Shown: positions 1-9,262, counted from the first letter of the stretch. The stretch is DNA of 64,000 nt from Halomonas colorata (GCF_014897985.1 NZ_JABUZA010000002.1:62001-126000); one strand, 5' to 3'. Notes: generated from the sequence alone by a model not told the origin. Translations and numbers: made by a program.

Positions 1-1
1 T

Positions 2-1093
2 AATGCCTTAAATCAGCTTGACCCTGACAACCTAGCGCTGCCCGGCCTTGAAGGCCAGGATATCCGCCGCATCGTGGTTGCCCTGCCTGAGTCCGGCCCG
101 CTTAGCAGCGTTGCAAACACATTAGCTACCGCAATGCGCCGCCATAATGAGATCAAGGGAGACAACGTACAGCTGAGCTTCCTAGACGCCTCTCAATACT
201 CCATGGATGAGCTTTATAGCCGTGCTGAACAGATGAATGCCCAACTGGTCATCGGCCCGCTTGAAAAAGAACAGGTTAGCCAGCTGGAACAGCGTAATAG
301 CGTGCCGCTGCCTACCCTCGCGCTTAACTATGGTAGTGGTGAGCAAAACCGTGCTGCGCGCCTGTTCCAGTACGGGCTTTCCGCTGAGGACGAAGCCCGT
401 CAAGCTGCCCGTCGCGCCTATCAAGACGGCCGCCGCAGCATGTCGGTGATGGTGCCTGACAACGACTGGGGACGCCGCGTGGGCGAGGCTTTCTGGAATG
501 AATTCCACCGCGAAGGAGGCGAGGTTACCAACGCCGTTCGCTATAACCCCGAAAGTCCGGTCGCCAATGCCGTAAAAACGGCCCTGAATGTGAGTGGCGA
601 GCGCGCCCAGCTTGGCAGCATCGACGCTCTTTTCCTGCTCGCGCTGCCCGACTACGCACGCCAGGTACCGCCCACACTGGATTACTACTACGCGCCCAAC
701 CTACCTATCTATGCAACCTCACACCTGCATGAAGGCCGTTTGCAAACGCGCCGCGACCAGGATCTAAACGATGTTATGTTCGTGGATATCCCTTGGCAAA
801 TTCCTGATGCTGCGGTGGGTGGCGAAGAAATACTGCCCTTTTACCCCACCTATCAACGCTTGAGCGAAGAAGCCGATGCGTCCATGTTCCGCCTGATGGC
901 CATGGGCGTGGATGCTTATGAAATCGCGACTCACCTATCGGATATCGCCTCGCTTGACGGCATGCGCGGCAGCACTGGTACGCTCTACCTAACCGGCGAC
1001 GGTCGTATATACCGCGAATTGCCGTGGGCCAAGTTCCAAAATGGCACGCCTTCTCCCATCTTGATCCCGAGTCAAACCAGCGGTAATGAATAA
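2..1093 (+). CDS. lpoA: Penicillin-binding protein activator LpoA (C-terminal part, 5' end outside window)
   Basis: The reading frame is open from the first bases of the window, so only the C-terminal ~363 residues are present; the signal peptide and the N-terminal TPR-like domain lie outside. What remains resembles the periplasmic-binding-protein-fold domain of LpoA/YraM, an outer-membrane lipoprotein that activates the peptidoglycan synthase PBP1A. Recognisable features are the 'VVALPESGPLSSVA' opening strand, the 'LVIGPLEKEQV' strand and the C-terminal segment 'GSTGTLYLTGDGRIYRELPWA'. An internal GTG at 74 is not a start, because homologous sequence continues upstream of it. It is followed by yraN with an 8-bp overlap, the usual lpoA-yraN-diaA-dolP order. 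Confidence 0.88.
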   Translation, partial: NALNQLDPDNLALPGLEGQDIRRIVVALPESGPLSSVANTLATAMRRHNEIKGDNVQLSFLDASQYSMDELYSRAEQMNAQLVIGPLEKEQVSQLEQRNSVPLPTLALNYGSGEQNRAARLFQYGLSAEDEARQAARRAYQDGRRSMSVMVPDNDWGRRVGEAFWNEFHREGGEVTNAVRYNPESPVANAVKTALNVSGERAQLGSIDALFLLALPDYARQVPPTLDYYYAPNLPIYATSHLHEGRLQTRRDQDLNDVMFVDIPWQIPDAAVGGEEILPFYPTYQRLSEEADASMFRLMAMGVDAYEIATHLSDIASLDGMRGSTGTLYLTGDGRIYRELPWAKFQNGTPSPILIPSQTSGNE

Positions 1094-1454
1094 CGCCCAA
1101 ACGGCGCGCAAGCGCGGTGCAGCCATTGAGCAGTTAGCCGCTCAATGGCTGCAGCAGAAGGGCTTGACGCTTGTGGCTCAAAACCACCATGTCAAAGGTG
1201 GCGAGCTGGATATCGTGATGCGTGACGGCAGCACGTTGGTGTTTGTAGAGGTCAAACATAGGGTAACCACCCGCTACGGCCACCCGTTGGAAACCATAAC
1301 GGCTACAAAACGGCAGCGCCTGATACGTGCGGCCCAGCTATATATTGGCAAATACGGCCTTACATCTCCCTGCCGCTTTGATATTCTTGCTATTACTGGC
1401 GCGCCGCCCAACCTTGAGTTCCACTGGGAAAAAGCGGCTTTTGATGCCTACTGA
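1086..1454 (+). CDS. yraN: YraN/UPF0102 family endonuclease-like protein
   Basis: A 122-residue protein of the UPF0102 family, which has a restriction-endonuclease-like fold (similar to Holliday-junction resolvases) but no established cellular role. The family signature is visible around residues 36-58, where 'GGELDIVMRDG' is followed by 'LVFVEVKHR', supplying the acidic/Lys residues of a PD-(D/E)xK-type site. The ATG lies inside the last codons of lpoA (8-bp overlap), which suggests translational coupling. The length is normal for the family (about 115-130 aa). The product name is secure; the function is not. Confidence 0.9.
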   Translation: MNNAQTARKRGAAIEQLAAQWLQQKGLTLVAQNHHVKGGELDIVMRDGSTLVFVEVKHRVTTRYGHPLETITATKRQRLIRAAQLYIGKYGLTSPCRFDILAITGAPPNLEFHWEKAAFDAY

Positions 1455-1469
1455 TTCTATTTTAACTAG

Positions 1470-2072
<603 letters not shown>

Positions 2073-2122
2073 CTCGTCGCCTCACCTCTTATTACTTTCA
2101 TTAAGATAAGGAGTCATTCACC

Positions 2123-2695
2123 ATGGCCATACGTTTTTCTACTCGCCAGCTGCTGGTCGCGACCCTGTTATCTGCTGCACTTATTAGCGGCTGTGCGACC
2201 AATACTGCGTCAAACCCGTCCAACTACGGCCAACGCAGTGATGACGTGCAAGCAGTGGACGCCACCATTGAGCGTGAGGCTGAACGTGCGCTGGATCGCG
2301 CCGATGCACGCCTGGGCGATGCCCGCATTCGCGCGCACAGTTACAACGGCTCGCTGTTATTAGTGGGCCAGGTGCCCAGCGAAGAGCTTCGCACGAAAGC
2401 CGGCGATGTTGCACGCAACTTGCGCGGCGTTAATCAAGTGCATAACGAACTCACCATCGCCGCTCGCCTTCCGGCCAGCCAACGCCTGACAGATACCTGG
2501 TTAACCACCAACGTGGTGAGCACACTGGCGACCAACGATCGCATCGATTCATCCAAGCTCAAGGTGACGACTGAAAATGCCAGCGTCTACCTGATGGGCA
2601 TGGTGACTCACGAAGAAGCCGACCGGATAGTCAACGCCGCGTCATCGGTCGGCGGAATTCAGCGAATCGTCAAGGTATTTGAATATATCGACTAA
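2123..2695 (+). CDS. dolP: Outer-membrane lipoprotein DolP (YraP), dual BON domains
   Basis: A 190-residue lipoprotein. A hydrophobic signal ends in the lipobox 'LISGC' with the acylated Cys at residue 24. Two BON domains follow (about residues 46-115 and 124-190), recognised by 'ARIRAHSYNGSLLLVGQVPSEELR' split by the domain boundary and later 'LKVTTENASVYLMGMVTHEEAD'. DolP binds anionic phospholipids, localises to division sites and supports BAM and outer-membrane integrity. It is the last gene of the lpoA-yraN-diaA-dolP block and is closed by a strong hairpin. A good GGAG ribosome site (2109-2113) precedes the ATG. Confidence 0.9.
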   Translation: MAIRFSTRQLLVATLLSAALISGCATNTASNPSNYGQRSDDVQAVDATIEREAERALDRADARLGDARIRAHSYNGSLLLVGQVPSEELRTKAGDVARNLRGVNQVHNELTIAARLPASQRLTDTWLTTNVVSTLATNDRIDSSKLKVTTENASVYLMGMVTHEEADRIVNAASSVGGIQRIVKVFEYID

Positions 2696-2712
2696 ACGCT
2701 CAGCGCTAGTCA

Positions 2713-2749
2713 AAAAAAACCTCGCACATTGTCTGTGCGAGGTTTTTTT
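2713..2749. terminator. Bidirectional intrinsic terminator between dolP and sspB
   Basis: Perfect 16-bp arms (2713-2728 and 2734-2749) with a 5-nt loop, an A-run on the left and a T-run on the right. It sits between two convergent genes and gives a U-tract in either direction. Confidence 0.9.
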
Positions 2750-2775
2750 ATGACCAGGTCAATCACGATGCTTAG

Positions 2776-3264
2776 TTATTTAACCACCCGAAGCGTCGGT
2801 TTTTTCTTGGGCTTTGAAGGCGCCGATGATGATTCAGAAACATCATCAAGCTCGCTTTCAGGCACCGGATCCGTCACAGATAGCTCAGGCTTGGAAGGCG
2901 CATCGGGTGCTTCATTAAATAAAGCCTCCTCATCATCCGTCGTTTCACCCAATTCCGGCTCATGACCAAAGACCATGCCCACACCGTTCTCACGCGCATA
3001 GATAGCGATAAGCGCCGGAATCGGCACCATCACCTGCATTGGCTGGCCACCAAAGCGGGCATTGAAACTGATGGCTTGATTTTCCATAAACAGATCGCGC
3101 ACAGCCGTCGGCGCTACGTTCAAGACAATCTGACCATTTTGCACAAACTGACGCGGCACCTCGACCCCGGCTTGCGTCGCATCAACGACCAAATAGGGCG
3201 TCAACTCATTATCCAACAGCCACTCATAGAGCGCTCGGGCGAGATAGGGGCGACTCGACTTCAT
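2776..3264 (-). CDS. sspB: ClpXP adaptor SspB
   Basis: A 162-residue SspB homologue, the adaptor that binds ssrA-tagged peptides and delivers them to ClpXP. The folded domain covers about residues 1-105 ('MKSSRPYLARALYEWLLDN', 'TPYLVVDA', 'LNVAPTAVRDL', 'ISFNARFGGQP'). It is followed by a long acidic, disordered linker and a basic C-terminus ending 'KPTLRVVK', which matches the known ClpX-tethering tail (XB motif). I chose the ATG at 3264 rather than the upstream one at 3285, because GGAGGGAG lies just before it and the protein then starts as in other SspBs. It is downstream of sspA. Confidence 0.93.
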   Translation of the reverse strand: MKSSRPYLARALYEWLLDNELTPYLVVDATQAGVEVPRQFVQNGQIVLNVAPTAVRDLFMENQAISFNARFGGQPMQVMVPIPALIAIYARENGVGMVFGHEPELGETTDDEEALFNEAPDAPSKPELSVTDPVPESELDDVSESSSAPSKPKKKPTLRVVK

Positions 3265-3291
3265 AAGACTCCCTCCTCCTAACAAGTAAGA

Positions 3292-3316
3292 CCCCGGCCT
3301 TTCTCAGGCGACGGGG
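3292..3316 (-). other. Hairpin between sspA and sspB
   Basis: Interrupted inverted repeat: CCCCG/CGGGG outer arms (3292-3296 / 3312-3316) and GCCT/AGGC inner arms with a 5-nt loop. There is no U-run, so it is more likely an mRNA processing or attenuation hairpin between two cotranscribed genes than a full terminator. Confidence 0.4.
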
Positions 3317-3326
3317 CCATGTAAAT

Positions 3327-3953
3327 TCAAGCACGCATCTCTTTTTCATGCTCATTCAAGGATGCTTTGAACGCTTCCCGCTCAAATACTCGCGACATGT
3401 AACTTAACAGTGGTTTTACCTGTTTTTCAGGCAATTCGATATTCAAGTCGGGAAGGCGCCACAAGATCGGTGCAAGGCAACAATCTACTAACGTGAATTC
3501 TTCGCTCATAAAGAAGGGCATATCTTCAAAAATAGGCGAAATACCAATCAGGCTTTCACGTAGCTCTTTACGCGCTTTTTCAGCTTCTTTTTTCCCGCCA
3601 CTGCGAATCTGGTCGACCATGGGGCACCATTCACGCTCAATACGGTGCATCCACAAACGGCTTTGCGCACGGGCAACAGGATAAACAGGGAGTAAAGGAG
3701 GATGCGGAAAACGCTCATCCAGATACTCCATCATGACCTTAGACTCATAAAGCACTAAATCACGATCTAAAAGCGTAGGTACGCTATTATACGGGTTGAG
3801 GTCTGCTAAATCTTCAGGTGGTTGTTCCACGTTAACATCAACGATATCAACAGCCACCCCCTTCTCAGCCAGCACAATGCGCACGCGATGACTGAAATGA
3901 TCATCACTACCTGAGTAAAAAATCATCGACGACCGCTTGGCCACAACACCCAT
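3327..3953 (-). CDS. sspA: Stringent starvation protein A (SspA)
   Basis: A 208-residue glutathione-S-transferase-fold protein that binds RNA polymerase and alters promoter choice during starvation and acid stress. The thioredoxin-like N-terminal domain is seen in '[19 protein letters not shown]' and '[19 protein letters not shown]'. The helical C-terminal domain contains '[16 protein letters not shown]', a typical SspA stretch. The canonical GST catalytic residue is absent, as in other SspAs. The ATG at 3953 follows GAGGA by 8 nt. It is cotranscribed with sspB downstream. Confidence 0.94.
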   Translation of the reverse strand: MGVVAKRSSMIFYSGSDDHFSHRVRIVLAEKGVAVDIVDVNVEQPPEDLADLNPYNSVPTLLDRDLVLYESKVMMEYLDERFPHPPLLPVYPVARAQSRLWMHRIEREWCPMVDQIRSGGKKEAEKARKELRESLIGISPIFEDMPFFMSEEFTLVDCCLAPILWRLPDLNIELPEKQVKPLLSYMSRVFEREAFKASLNEHEKEMRA

Positions 3954-3983
3954 GAAAGCATCCTCGCATCAAAACAATTATGG

Positions 3984-3992
3984 ATAATAACA
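3984..3992 (-). promoter_or_regulatory. Candidate extended -10 promoter for sspA
   Basis: On the minus strand TGT-TATTAT (an extended -10 form) lies about 30 bp upstream of the sspA start. The best -35 is only TTACCA with a 19-bp spacer, so this is a moderate match. Confidence 0.4.
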
Positions 3993-4041
3993 CGCCAAAG
4001 CCACCTTATGGTAAGGCAGCCCGTTTTGGGTTACTGCTTGA

Positions 4042-4069
4042 CATCAAAACAACATAAGCATGGCTTATG
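4042..4069 (-). terminator. Probable terminator downstream of petC
   Basis: A 7-bp hairpin (CATAAGC 4053-4059 / GCTTATG 4063-4069) is followed on the minus strand by TTGTTTTGAT. It lies between petC and sspA in their shared direction and probably separates the two transcription units. Confidence 0.45.
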
Positions 4070-4096
4070 CTGCCAACTTATTTACGTCCAACCACG

Positions 4097-4822
4097 TCAA
4101 TACACATCTTTCCAGTACTCACGCTTAAGAAAGTAGACAATGACGCTAAAAATAAATAAAAAAATCATAATCTTAGGCGCCACAGCTTGAGCTTTCAGTC
4201 GATAAGGTTCACTAACATAGGCTAAGAAATTAGTAATATCGTATACCGCACTTTCAAACTCATCGGGCGCCATCACCCCAGGTGTTATCACTTTCAAGCG
4301 ATCGCATCCTTGCTGCTCAGCTTTAGAGCAATCCAGCACCTGTACCCCCTGAAGCGGCTCAAGCACATTGGGCATGGCCACTGAGTCAAACAGCGTATTA
4401 TTGACGCCATTCGGACGACTAGAGTCTTGATAAAACCCCAGCAGATAAGCATTCACCCAGTCAGCCCCCCGCAGACGTACCGTCAGCGACAAATCCGGCG
4501 GTGCAACGCCCCACCACTGCGCTGCTTCTTCCGCCCTCAAGGCATTATGCATAGGGTCATTAAAGTCGGCCGCCGATGAAAACATGACGGCCTCCTCCAT
4601 CAGCGCCTGAGGAATATCCAGATCATTGGCTGTGCGTGAAAATCGCTGATAGCTCAGCGTATGGCAACCCAAGCAATAATTGACGTAAAGCTTTAGGCCA
4701 TTCTGTAGTGACGCCTGATCCTGCAAGTCAGGCGCCCCCGAGCGTAATTCGCGCTCGCCCTGCCCGCCTACTGCTATTATGGGCATTAGCAAAAAGTATA
4801 CTGCTATCCATAGATGCTTCAT
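4097..4822 (-). CDS. petC: Ubiquinol-cytochrome c reductase, cytochrome c1 subunit
   Basis: A 241-residue cytochrome c1 of the bc1 complex, which passes electrons from the Rieske centre to soluble cytochrome c. It has a signal peptide (about residues 1-19) and a heme-binding CLGCH motif (C50, C53, H54). A likely axial Met is in 'SVAMPNV' (M150). A C-terminal membrane anchor at about 217-235 precedes 'KREYWKDVY'. Its ATG overlaps the stop of petB (TGATG), so the three subunits are translationally coupled. The length is normal for proteobacterial c1. Confidence 0.95.
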   Translation of the reverse strand: MKHLWIAVYFLLMPIIAVGGQGERELRSGAPDLQDQASLQNGLKLYVNYCLGCHTLSYQRFSRTANDLDIPQALMEEAVMFSSAADFNDPMHNALRAEEAAQWWGVAPPDLSLTVRLRGADWVNAYLLGFYQDSSRPNGVNNTLFDSVAMPNVLEPLQGVQVLDCSKAEQQGCDRLKVITPGVMAPDEFESAVYDITNFLAYVSEPYRLKAQAVAPKIMIFLFIFSVIVYFLKREYWKDVY

Positions 4823-6075
4823 CAGCCGGTCACCCTTTCGGGCACAGGTTTGGTTTTTTCCAAACGGGTATAAATAGGCATGAACAGAAAATAGGCAAAG
4901 TAAGTCGCGGTAAACAGTTGCGCCAAGTGCGTTCGCACAGGCGTGGATGGCAACATACCCAGCACACCCAAAGCGACAAAACTTACCCCAAACAGCCCCA
5001 ACATTAGCTTTGATAGCCAGCCCTTGTAGCGCATGGAACGAACTGGGCTACGATCCAACCACGGCACAACAAAAAGTACTGCAATGGCGCCGCCCATGAA
5101 AACGACGCCCAGAAACCTGGCGTCCAAACCAAATATTGAAAAGTTGATCGCACGCAAAATGGCGTAAAAGGGCGTGAAGTACCAAACCGGCGCAATATGA
5201 TCAGGCGTTTGCAGCGGATTGGCCGGCTCAAAGTTTGGCTGCTCAATAAAATAACCGCCGCCTTCTGGAAAATAAAAAATAACCCCACAAAAAACGCACA
5301 AGAAGATCGCCACGCCAAGTAAATCCTTGACGGTATAATACGGATGAAATGGGATACCATCCAGCGGTTTACCCGCATCGTCGATGCGCATTCGAATATC
5401 AATACCGTCGGGGTTATTCGACCCTACTTCATGCAGCGCCACAATATGCAGCACTACCAGGCCCAGAATAACCAGCGGCAAGGCGACGACATGTAACGCA
5501 AAAAAACGATTCAAGGTAACACCCGATACCAGGTAATCGCCACGCACCCACTGAGCAAGCCCCTCTCCGATACCTGGAATCGCCGAGAATAGCGATGTAA
5601 TTACCTGCGCCCCCCAGTAGGACATCTGCCCCCAAGGCAGCAGATAGCCCATAAACGCCTCAGCCATCAGCACCAGATACAAGGCCATTCCAAACACCCA
5701 CACAAGCTCGCGCGGCGCCTTGTATGAGCCGTACAGAAGCCCACGAAACATATGCAGATAGACAACGATAAACAGCGCTGAGGCGCCGGTGGTATGCATA
5801 TGACGGATCAGCCATCCCCACTCCACGTCACGCATAATGTACTCAATGGACGCGAAGGCCCCTTCGGCAGTCGGACTATAGCTCATGGTTAGCCAGATGC
5901 CGGTTAACAGCTGATTAACCAACACCAACAGAGCAAGCGAGCCAAACACATACCAGACATTAAGGTTTTTAGGAACGTAGTAACTGGCGAGATGGTCGCG
6001 CCATAGCCTGCTTGCCGGAAAGCGCGTGTCCAGCCATTTCATAAAACCACCGCCTGTCTTGTCCTGCGACGCCAT
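4822..6075 (-). CDS. petB: Ubiquinol-cytochrome c reductase, cytochrome b subunit
   Basis: A 417-residue polytopic cytochrome b carrying the two b hemes and the quinol oxidation/reduction sites. Visible family elements are 'HMHTTGASALFIVVYLHMFRGLLYGSYK' (in pieces, supplying heme-ligand histidines), 'GYLLPWGQMSYWGAQV', 'RFFALHVVALPLVILGLVVLH', and the later 'PFHPYYTVKD' and 'PVWYFTPFYAILRA'. The start is ATG 6075, overlapping the petA stop by one base (TGATG). A TTG one codon earlier is unlikely. It is the middle gene of petABC. Confidence 0.95.
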   Translation of the reverse strand: MASQDKTGGGFMKWLDTRFPASRLWRDHLASYYVPKNLNVWYVFGSLALLVLVNQLLTGIWLTMSYSPTAEGAFASIEYIMRDVEWGWLIRHMHTTGASALFIVVYLHMFRGLLYGSYKAPRELVWVFGMALYLVLMAEAFMGYLLPWGQMSYWGAQVITSLFSAIPGIGEGLAQWVRGDYLVSGVTLNRFFALHVVALPLVILGLVVLHIVALHEVGSNNPDGIDIRMRIDDAGKPLDGIPFHPYYTVKDLLGVAIFLCVFCGVIFYFPEGGGYFIEQPNFEPANPLQTPDHIAPVWYFTPFYAILRAINFSIFGLDARFLGVVFMGGAIAVLFVVPWLDRSPVRSMRYKGWLSKLMLGLFGVSFVALGVLGMLPSTPVRTHLAQLFTATYFAYFLFMPIYTRLEKTKPVPERVTG

Positions 6076-6671
6076 CAACCCGCCTCCTGATCCTCACCCA
6101 CTACGATAATATGCTCGCTTAGATAATGATAAGGCGGCACCTCCAGATTGATTGGCGCGGGCATGCTTGCATACACACGCCCGGCCAAATCAAACCGCGA
6201 GCTATGGCAAGGACAGAAGAACCCTCCAGGCCAGTGATCATCACCCGCCTGAGCATCAGGCTCGGGGCGATACAGCGGCGAGCAGCCAAAATGCGTACAC
6301 AGGCCAACCAGCACGCCGACCTCAGGCCTGAGCGAACGGAGCTCCCCTTGCACGTAAGCAGGCTGCTGCGGCTGGCGTGAATCAGGATCTGCCAGATAAT
6401 CCGCCGGCAGCGCCTGCGTACGCGCGATCATTTCAGACGTACGGCGAATGATCCATATCGGCCGCCCCCGCCACTCAACGGTCATACGCTGCCCTGGGCG
6501 CAGCTTGGATATATCAGCCTGAACCGGCGCACCCGCCGCACGCGCTCGCGCGCTCGGCTTCCACGAAGCCACAAATGGAACGGCCACGCCGATAACACCC
6601 ACCGCCCCCATAACGGAAGTAGCCCCGACAAGGAAACGTCGTCGACCTTTATTAACGCCGTGGTCTGCCAT
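6075..6671 (-). CDS. petA: Ubiquinol-cytochrome c reductase, Rieske iron-sulfur subunit
   Basis: A 198-residue Rieske protein. An N-terminal twin-arginine-type segment (R10-R12, 'RRRFLVG') leads into a membrane anchor at about residues 14-34, as expected for Tat-dependent insertion. The 2Fe-2S ligands are in 'CTHFGC' (C125, H127) and 'CPCHSS' (C153, H156), with C130 and C155 forming the usual disulfide. It is the first gene of petABC. The ATG at 6671 is preceded by GGGAGAAG. The leader carries a tandem 14-bp repeat (reported separately). Confidence 0.95.
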   Translation of the reverse strand: MADHGVNKGRRRFLVGATSVMGAVGVIGVAVPFVASWKPSARARAAGAPVQADISKLRPGQRMTVEWRGRPIWIIRRTSEMIARTQALPADYLADPDSRQPQQPAYVQGELRSLRPEVGVLVGLCTHFGCSPLYRPEPDAQAGDDHWPGGFFCPCHSSRFDLAGRVYASMPAPINLEVPPYHYLSEHIIVVGEDQEAG

Positions 6672-6696
6672 ACGGGACTTCTCCCATTCAAATCTT

Positions 6697-6724
6697 CATG
6701 TGGCTATAAACATGTGACTATAAA
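6697..6724. repeat. Tandem 14-bp direct repeat in the petA leader
   Basis: Two adjacent 14-mers, CATGTGGCTATAAA (6697-6710) and CATGTGACTATAAA (6711-6724), differ at one position. They end 25 bp upstream of the petA start codon. The minus-strand reading gives two TATAGC/TATAGT boxes. They may be duplicated promoter elements or a regulator-binding pair; the sequence alone cannot decide. Confidence 0.7.
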
Positions 6725-6847
6725 TTAACGCTTAACAATAAGCGTGCAGAGTGTTGGATGCGACACACAGAAAGGTTGCCACTCACTGCTTTAAAGACAG
6801 CAAAATAGCATAACGCCCAAGCCATAGGGATTTTGATTTTACAATAA

Positions 6848-6878
6848 AAAACGCCCAGGCCGGTGGCCTGGGCGTTTT
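6848..6878 (-). terminator. Terminator of the rplM-rpsI operon
   Basis: Arms of 14 bp (6848-6861 / 6865-6878) with a 3-nt loop. On the minus strand the hairpin runs into TTTTTTATTG. It lies 20 bp after the rpsI stop codon. Confidence 0.9.
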
Positions 6879-6897
6879 GCCGCACAGCGTTGGAAAA

Positions 6898-7287
6898 TTA
6901 ACGCTTGGAGAACTGCGGACGACGACGTGCTTTGCGCAGGCCGACTTTCTTACGCTCAACTTGACGAGCATCACGCGTAACGTAGCCAGCGGCACGTAGC
7001 GCAGGACGCAGGTCTTCGTTGTAGTTCATCAGGGCGCGAGTAATACCGTGACGAATAGCACCTGCTTGAGAGGAGCCACCACCGCCAGCGACAGTGATGA
7101 ACAGGTCAAACTGGTTCAGCGTCTCAGTCAACTCAAGCGGCTGACGAACCACCATACGACCAGTCACACGACCGAAATACAGGTCGAGGTCTTTATCGTT
7201 AACGGTGATTTTGCCAGAGCCCGGCTTCATAAACACGCGAGCGGTGGAAGTCTTGCGGCGCCCGGTACCGTAATACTGCTGTGTCAT
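6898..7287 (-). CDS. rpsI: 30S ribosomal protein S9
   Basis: A 129-residue S9 with the family opening '[16 protein letters not shown]', the glycine-rich '[15 protein letters not shown]' and the invariant basic tail '[17 protein letters not shown]', whose last residues reach the P-site tRNA. It lies 13 bp downstream of rplM in the conserved two-gene operon, so it is presumably driven from the rplM promoter. Confidence 0.98.
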   Translation of the reverse strand: MTQQYYGTGRRKTSTARVFMKPGSGKITVNDKDLDLYFGRVTGRMVVRQPLELTETLNQFDLFITVAGGGGSSQAGAIRHGITRALMNYNEDLRPALRAAGYVTRDARQVERKKVGLRKARRRPQFSKR

Positions 7288-7300
7288 GGCGAAGATTTCC

Positions 7301-7729
7301 TCAGATGTTCAGTTCAAGCGGCTGTTGAGCAGCATGCGGATGCTCGGCACCGGCGTACACTTTTAACTTGGTATACATGGCACGACCCAGCGGACCTTTC
7401 GGCAGCATACCTTTAACGGCGAACTCAATGATGCGCTCGGGCGCATGATCAAGCATTTTGTCAAACGTCATGGAACGCAGACCGCCCGGGTAACCGGTAT
7501 GGCGGTAATAGGTCTTAGCCTTCGCCTTGTTGCCAGTTACATGGACTTTCTCGGCGTTAATCACAACGATGTAGTCGCCAGTATCAACGTGAGGGGTAAA
7601 TTCGGGCTTATGCTTGCCACGCAGGCGGCGAGCAATCTCGGTTGCCAGACGACCGAGCGTTTTGTCCGTGGCGTCGACTACATACCAGTCGCGCTGGACG
7701 GACTGCGGCTTAGCACTGAACGTCTTCAT
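7301..7729 (-). CDS. rplM: 50S ribosomal protein L13
   Basis: A 142-residue L13 with '[30 protein letters not shown]' (spread across residues 24-53) and 'HTGYPGGL', plus '[10 protein letters not shown]'. I placed the start at ATG 7729, giving 'MKTFSAKP' as in other gammaproteobacteria. An in-frame GTG four codons upstream is less likely. It is the first gene of rplM-rpsI. A good -35/-10 pair lies ~115 bp upstream and a hairpin lies in the leader, where L13-type autoregulation would act. Confidence 0.97.
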   Translation of the reverse strand: MKTFSAKPQSVQRDWYVVDATDKTLGRLATEIARRLRGKHKPEFTPHVDTGDYIVVINAEKVHVTGNKAKAKTYYRHTGYPGGLRSMTFDKMLDHAPERIIEFAVKGMLPKGPLGRAMYTKLKVYAGAEHPHAAQQPLELNI

Positions 7730-7766
7730 GGATGAAATCACCAGATTAAGTGTGTTGGGTGACTAC

Positions 7767-7781
7767 CACCGCCAAGCGGTG
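7767..7781 (-). promoter_or_regulatory. Hairpin in the rplM 5' leader
   Basis: CACCGC (7767-7772) and GCGGTG (7776-7781) form a 6-bp stem with a 3-nt loop, about 40 nt upstream of the rplM start. In E. coli the rplM leader is the target of autogenous repression by L13. A similar role here is inference. Confidence 0.4.
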
Positions 7782-7844
7782 AAGCACCATCCCTATTTTT
7801 TTTGGTTGCCAGGAAATTACCTTAGCAACATGCAGCGAGGCGGC

Positions 7845-7873
7845 ATTCTACAGTAAGACACTCGACAAGTTAA
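7845..7873 (-). promoter_or_regulatory. Sigma-70-type promoter for rplM-rpsI
   Basis: On the minus strand TTAACT (7868-7873), a 17-bp spacer and TAGAAT (7845-7850). Predicted initiation is near 7838, giving a leader of about 110 nt. Confidence 0.65.
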
Positions 7874-7946
7874 GGCCTATCGATGTTTTTTCTCTACCCT
7901 GCCGCTTCGGCAAAACAGCCATAGCGTTCTATCAAGGCTTATGGGA

Positions 7947-9128
7947 TCAAGGCTTATGGGGCAACGCCAGATATTCGCGCGACTGCATCTCCTGAAGCCG
8001 CGACAGCGTGCGTTGAAACTCAAAGGTTAGCTTACCGCCACTATAAAGCGACTCAATAGGTACTTCTGCGGACATTAAAAGCTTTACGCCACGGTCATAA
8101 AATTCGTCGACCATGTTGATAAACCGACGCGCCTGATCATCATGCTTTGCATCCATTGGCGTGACGTTGGACACCAGCACGGCATTAAAACCTCGCGCAA
8201 GCTCGATATAGTCGTTCTGGCTACGCGGCCCGTCGCACAGTTCCAAAAACTCGAACCACGCGACATTTTCCTGAAGCCTACGGGTTTTAAGCACCCGGTG
8301 ATTAATTTCCAGCGGGGCATCTGCCTCACCTTCCTGCCCGGCGATCTCCCGAAAACTGCGCGCAAGCTCCAGCTCTGCCGCCTTATCCAGCGGCGAGTGA
8401 AAAATTTCAGCGCGTTCAAGCGCACGCAGCCGGTAGTCCACGCCGGAATCAACGTTAACGACATCGCAGTGGCGCTTGACCAAGTCGATAGCAGGCAGGA
8501 AGCGCGCCCGCTGCAGACCATCCTTATAAAGGTCATCGGGTACGATATTGGACGTAGCGACCAGCACAACCCCACGTTCAAACAACGCTTCCATTAAATT
8601 CGCCAGAATCATGGCATCGGTAATGTCTTTGACAAAAAACTCATCAAAGCAGATCACTCGCGCTTCCGAGGCGAACTTACCGGCAATTAAGGTAAGCGGA
8701 TTTTTTTCGCCTTTATAGTGGGTCAGCTCATTGTGAACCCGCTGCATAAACCGATGGAAGTGGGTGCGCATCTTTTCGGGAAAAGGTAGCGCCTCATAAA
8801 AGGTATCCACTAGATACGTTTTGCCGCGCCCCACGCCACCCCAGAAATACAGGCCACGCACCTGAGGCAAGGCTGGCTCGCCTGAAGACGCTGATTTACC
8901 AAACAGGCCCGCCATCTTGGCCTTGAGTCCTCTGTTGGCGATCACCGTTTTAGGCACGGTAGTCGGCGCGGCGATCAAATCGTCATAAAGCCGCTGCAGA
9001 TGTTTGACTGCCGACTCCTGAGCCGCATCATACTGAAAGTCTTCGCGCGTTAAATCAGCGCGATAGCGCTCGATCGGCGTTGGTCGAGATGACGGACTCA
9101 CCTTTTTATCTGCAGAAGTAGATGGCAT
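7947..9128 (-). CDS. zapE: Cell-division ATPase ZapE (AFG1 family)
   Basis: A 393-residue AFG1-like P-loop ATPase. Walker A is 'GGVGRGKT' (about residues 96-103) and Walker B is 'VICFDEFFV' (about 158-166); 'VATSNIVPDDLY' is the sensor-like segment. In E. coli ZapE interacts with FtsZ and is needed for division under stress. It is divergent from zapG, as in enterobacteria, where zapE/zapG/degS-type genes cluster. The length is near the family norm. Residues 1-40 are variable and may be partly disordered. Confidence 0.92.
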   Translation of the reverse strand: MPSTSADKKVSPSSRPTPIERYRADLTREDFQYDAAQESAVKHLQRLYDDLIAAPTTVPKTVIANRGLKAKMAGLFGKSASSGEPALPQVRGLYFWGGVGRGKTYLVDTFYEALPFPEKMRTHFHRFMQRVHNELTHYKGEKNPLTLIAGKFASEARVICFDEFFVKDITDAMILANLMEALFERGVVLVATSNIVPDDLYKDGLQRARFLPAIDLVKRHCDVVNVDSGVDYRLRALERAEIFHSPLDKAAELELARSFREIAGQEGEADAPLEINHRVLKTRRLQENVAWFEFLELCDGPRSQNDYIELARGFNAVLVSNVTPMDAKHDDQARRFINMVDEFYDRGVKLLMSAEVPIESLYSGGKLTFEFQRTLSRLQEMQSREYLALPHKP

Positions 9129-9231
9129 TTAATCGCCTCCAAAACGTATTACGACGGTGTTGACGATGCGACCGACCGCCCTTCAAAAAGGGGTGATTAT
9201 ACGCGGCGAACACTCTAAGCGCATGGTTGGA

Positions 9232-9262
9232 TTGACCTAACCAACCAATCGACGCTTATAAT
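9232..9262 (+). promoter_or_regulatory. Sigma-70-type promoter for zapG
   Basis: TTGACC (9232-9237) and a consensus TATAAT (9257-9262) separated by 19 bp, slightly long. It lies in the divergent zapE/zapG region, ~70 bp upstream of the zapG start. Confidence 0.6.

Noticed and set aside
4014-4026. GGCAGCCCGTTTT shared with the gatB terminator (41673-41685) as a dispersed repeat family
   Set aside because: At 4014 only one arm is present with no hairpin; 13 bp shared by two sites is not enough to call a repeat family.
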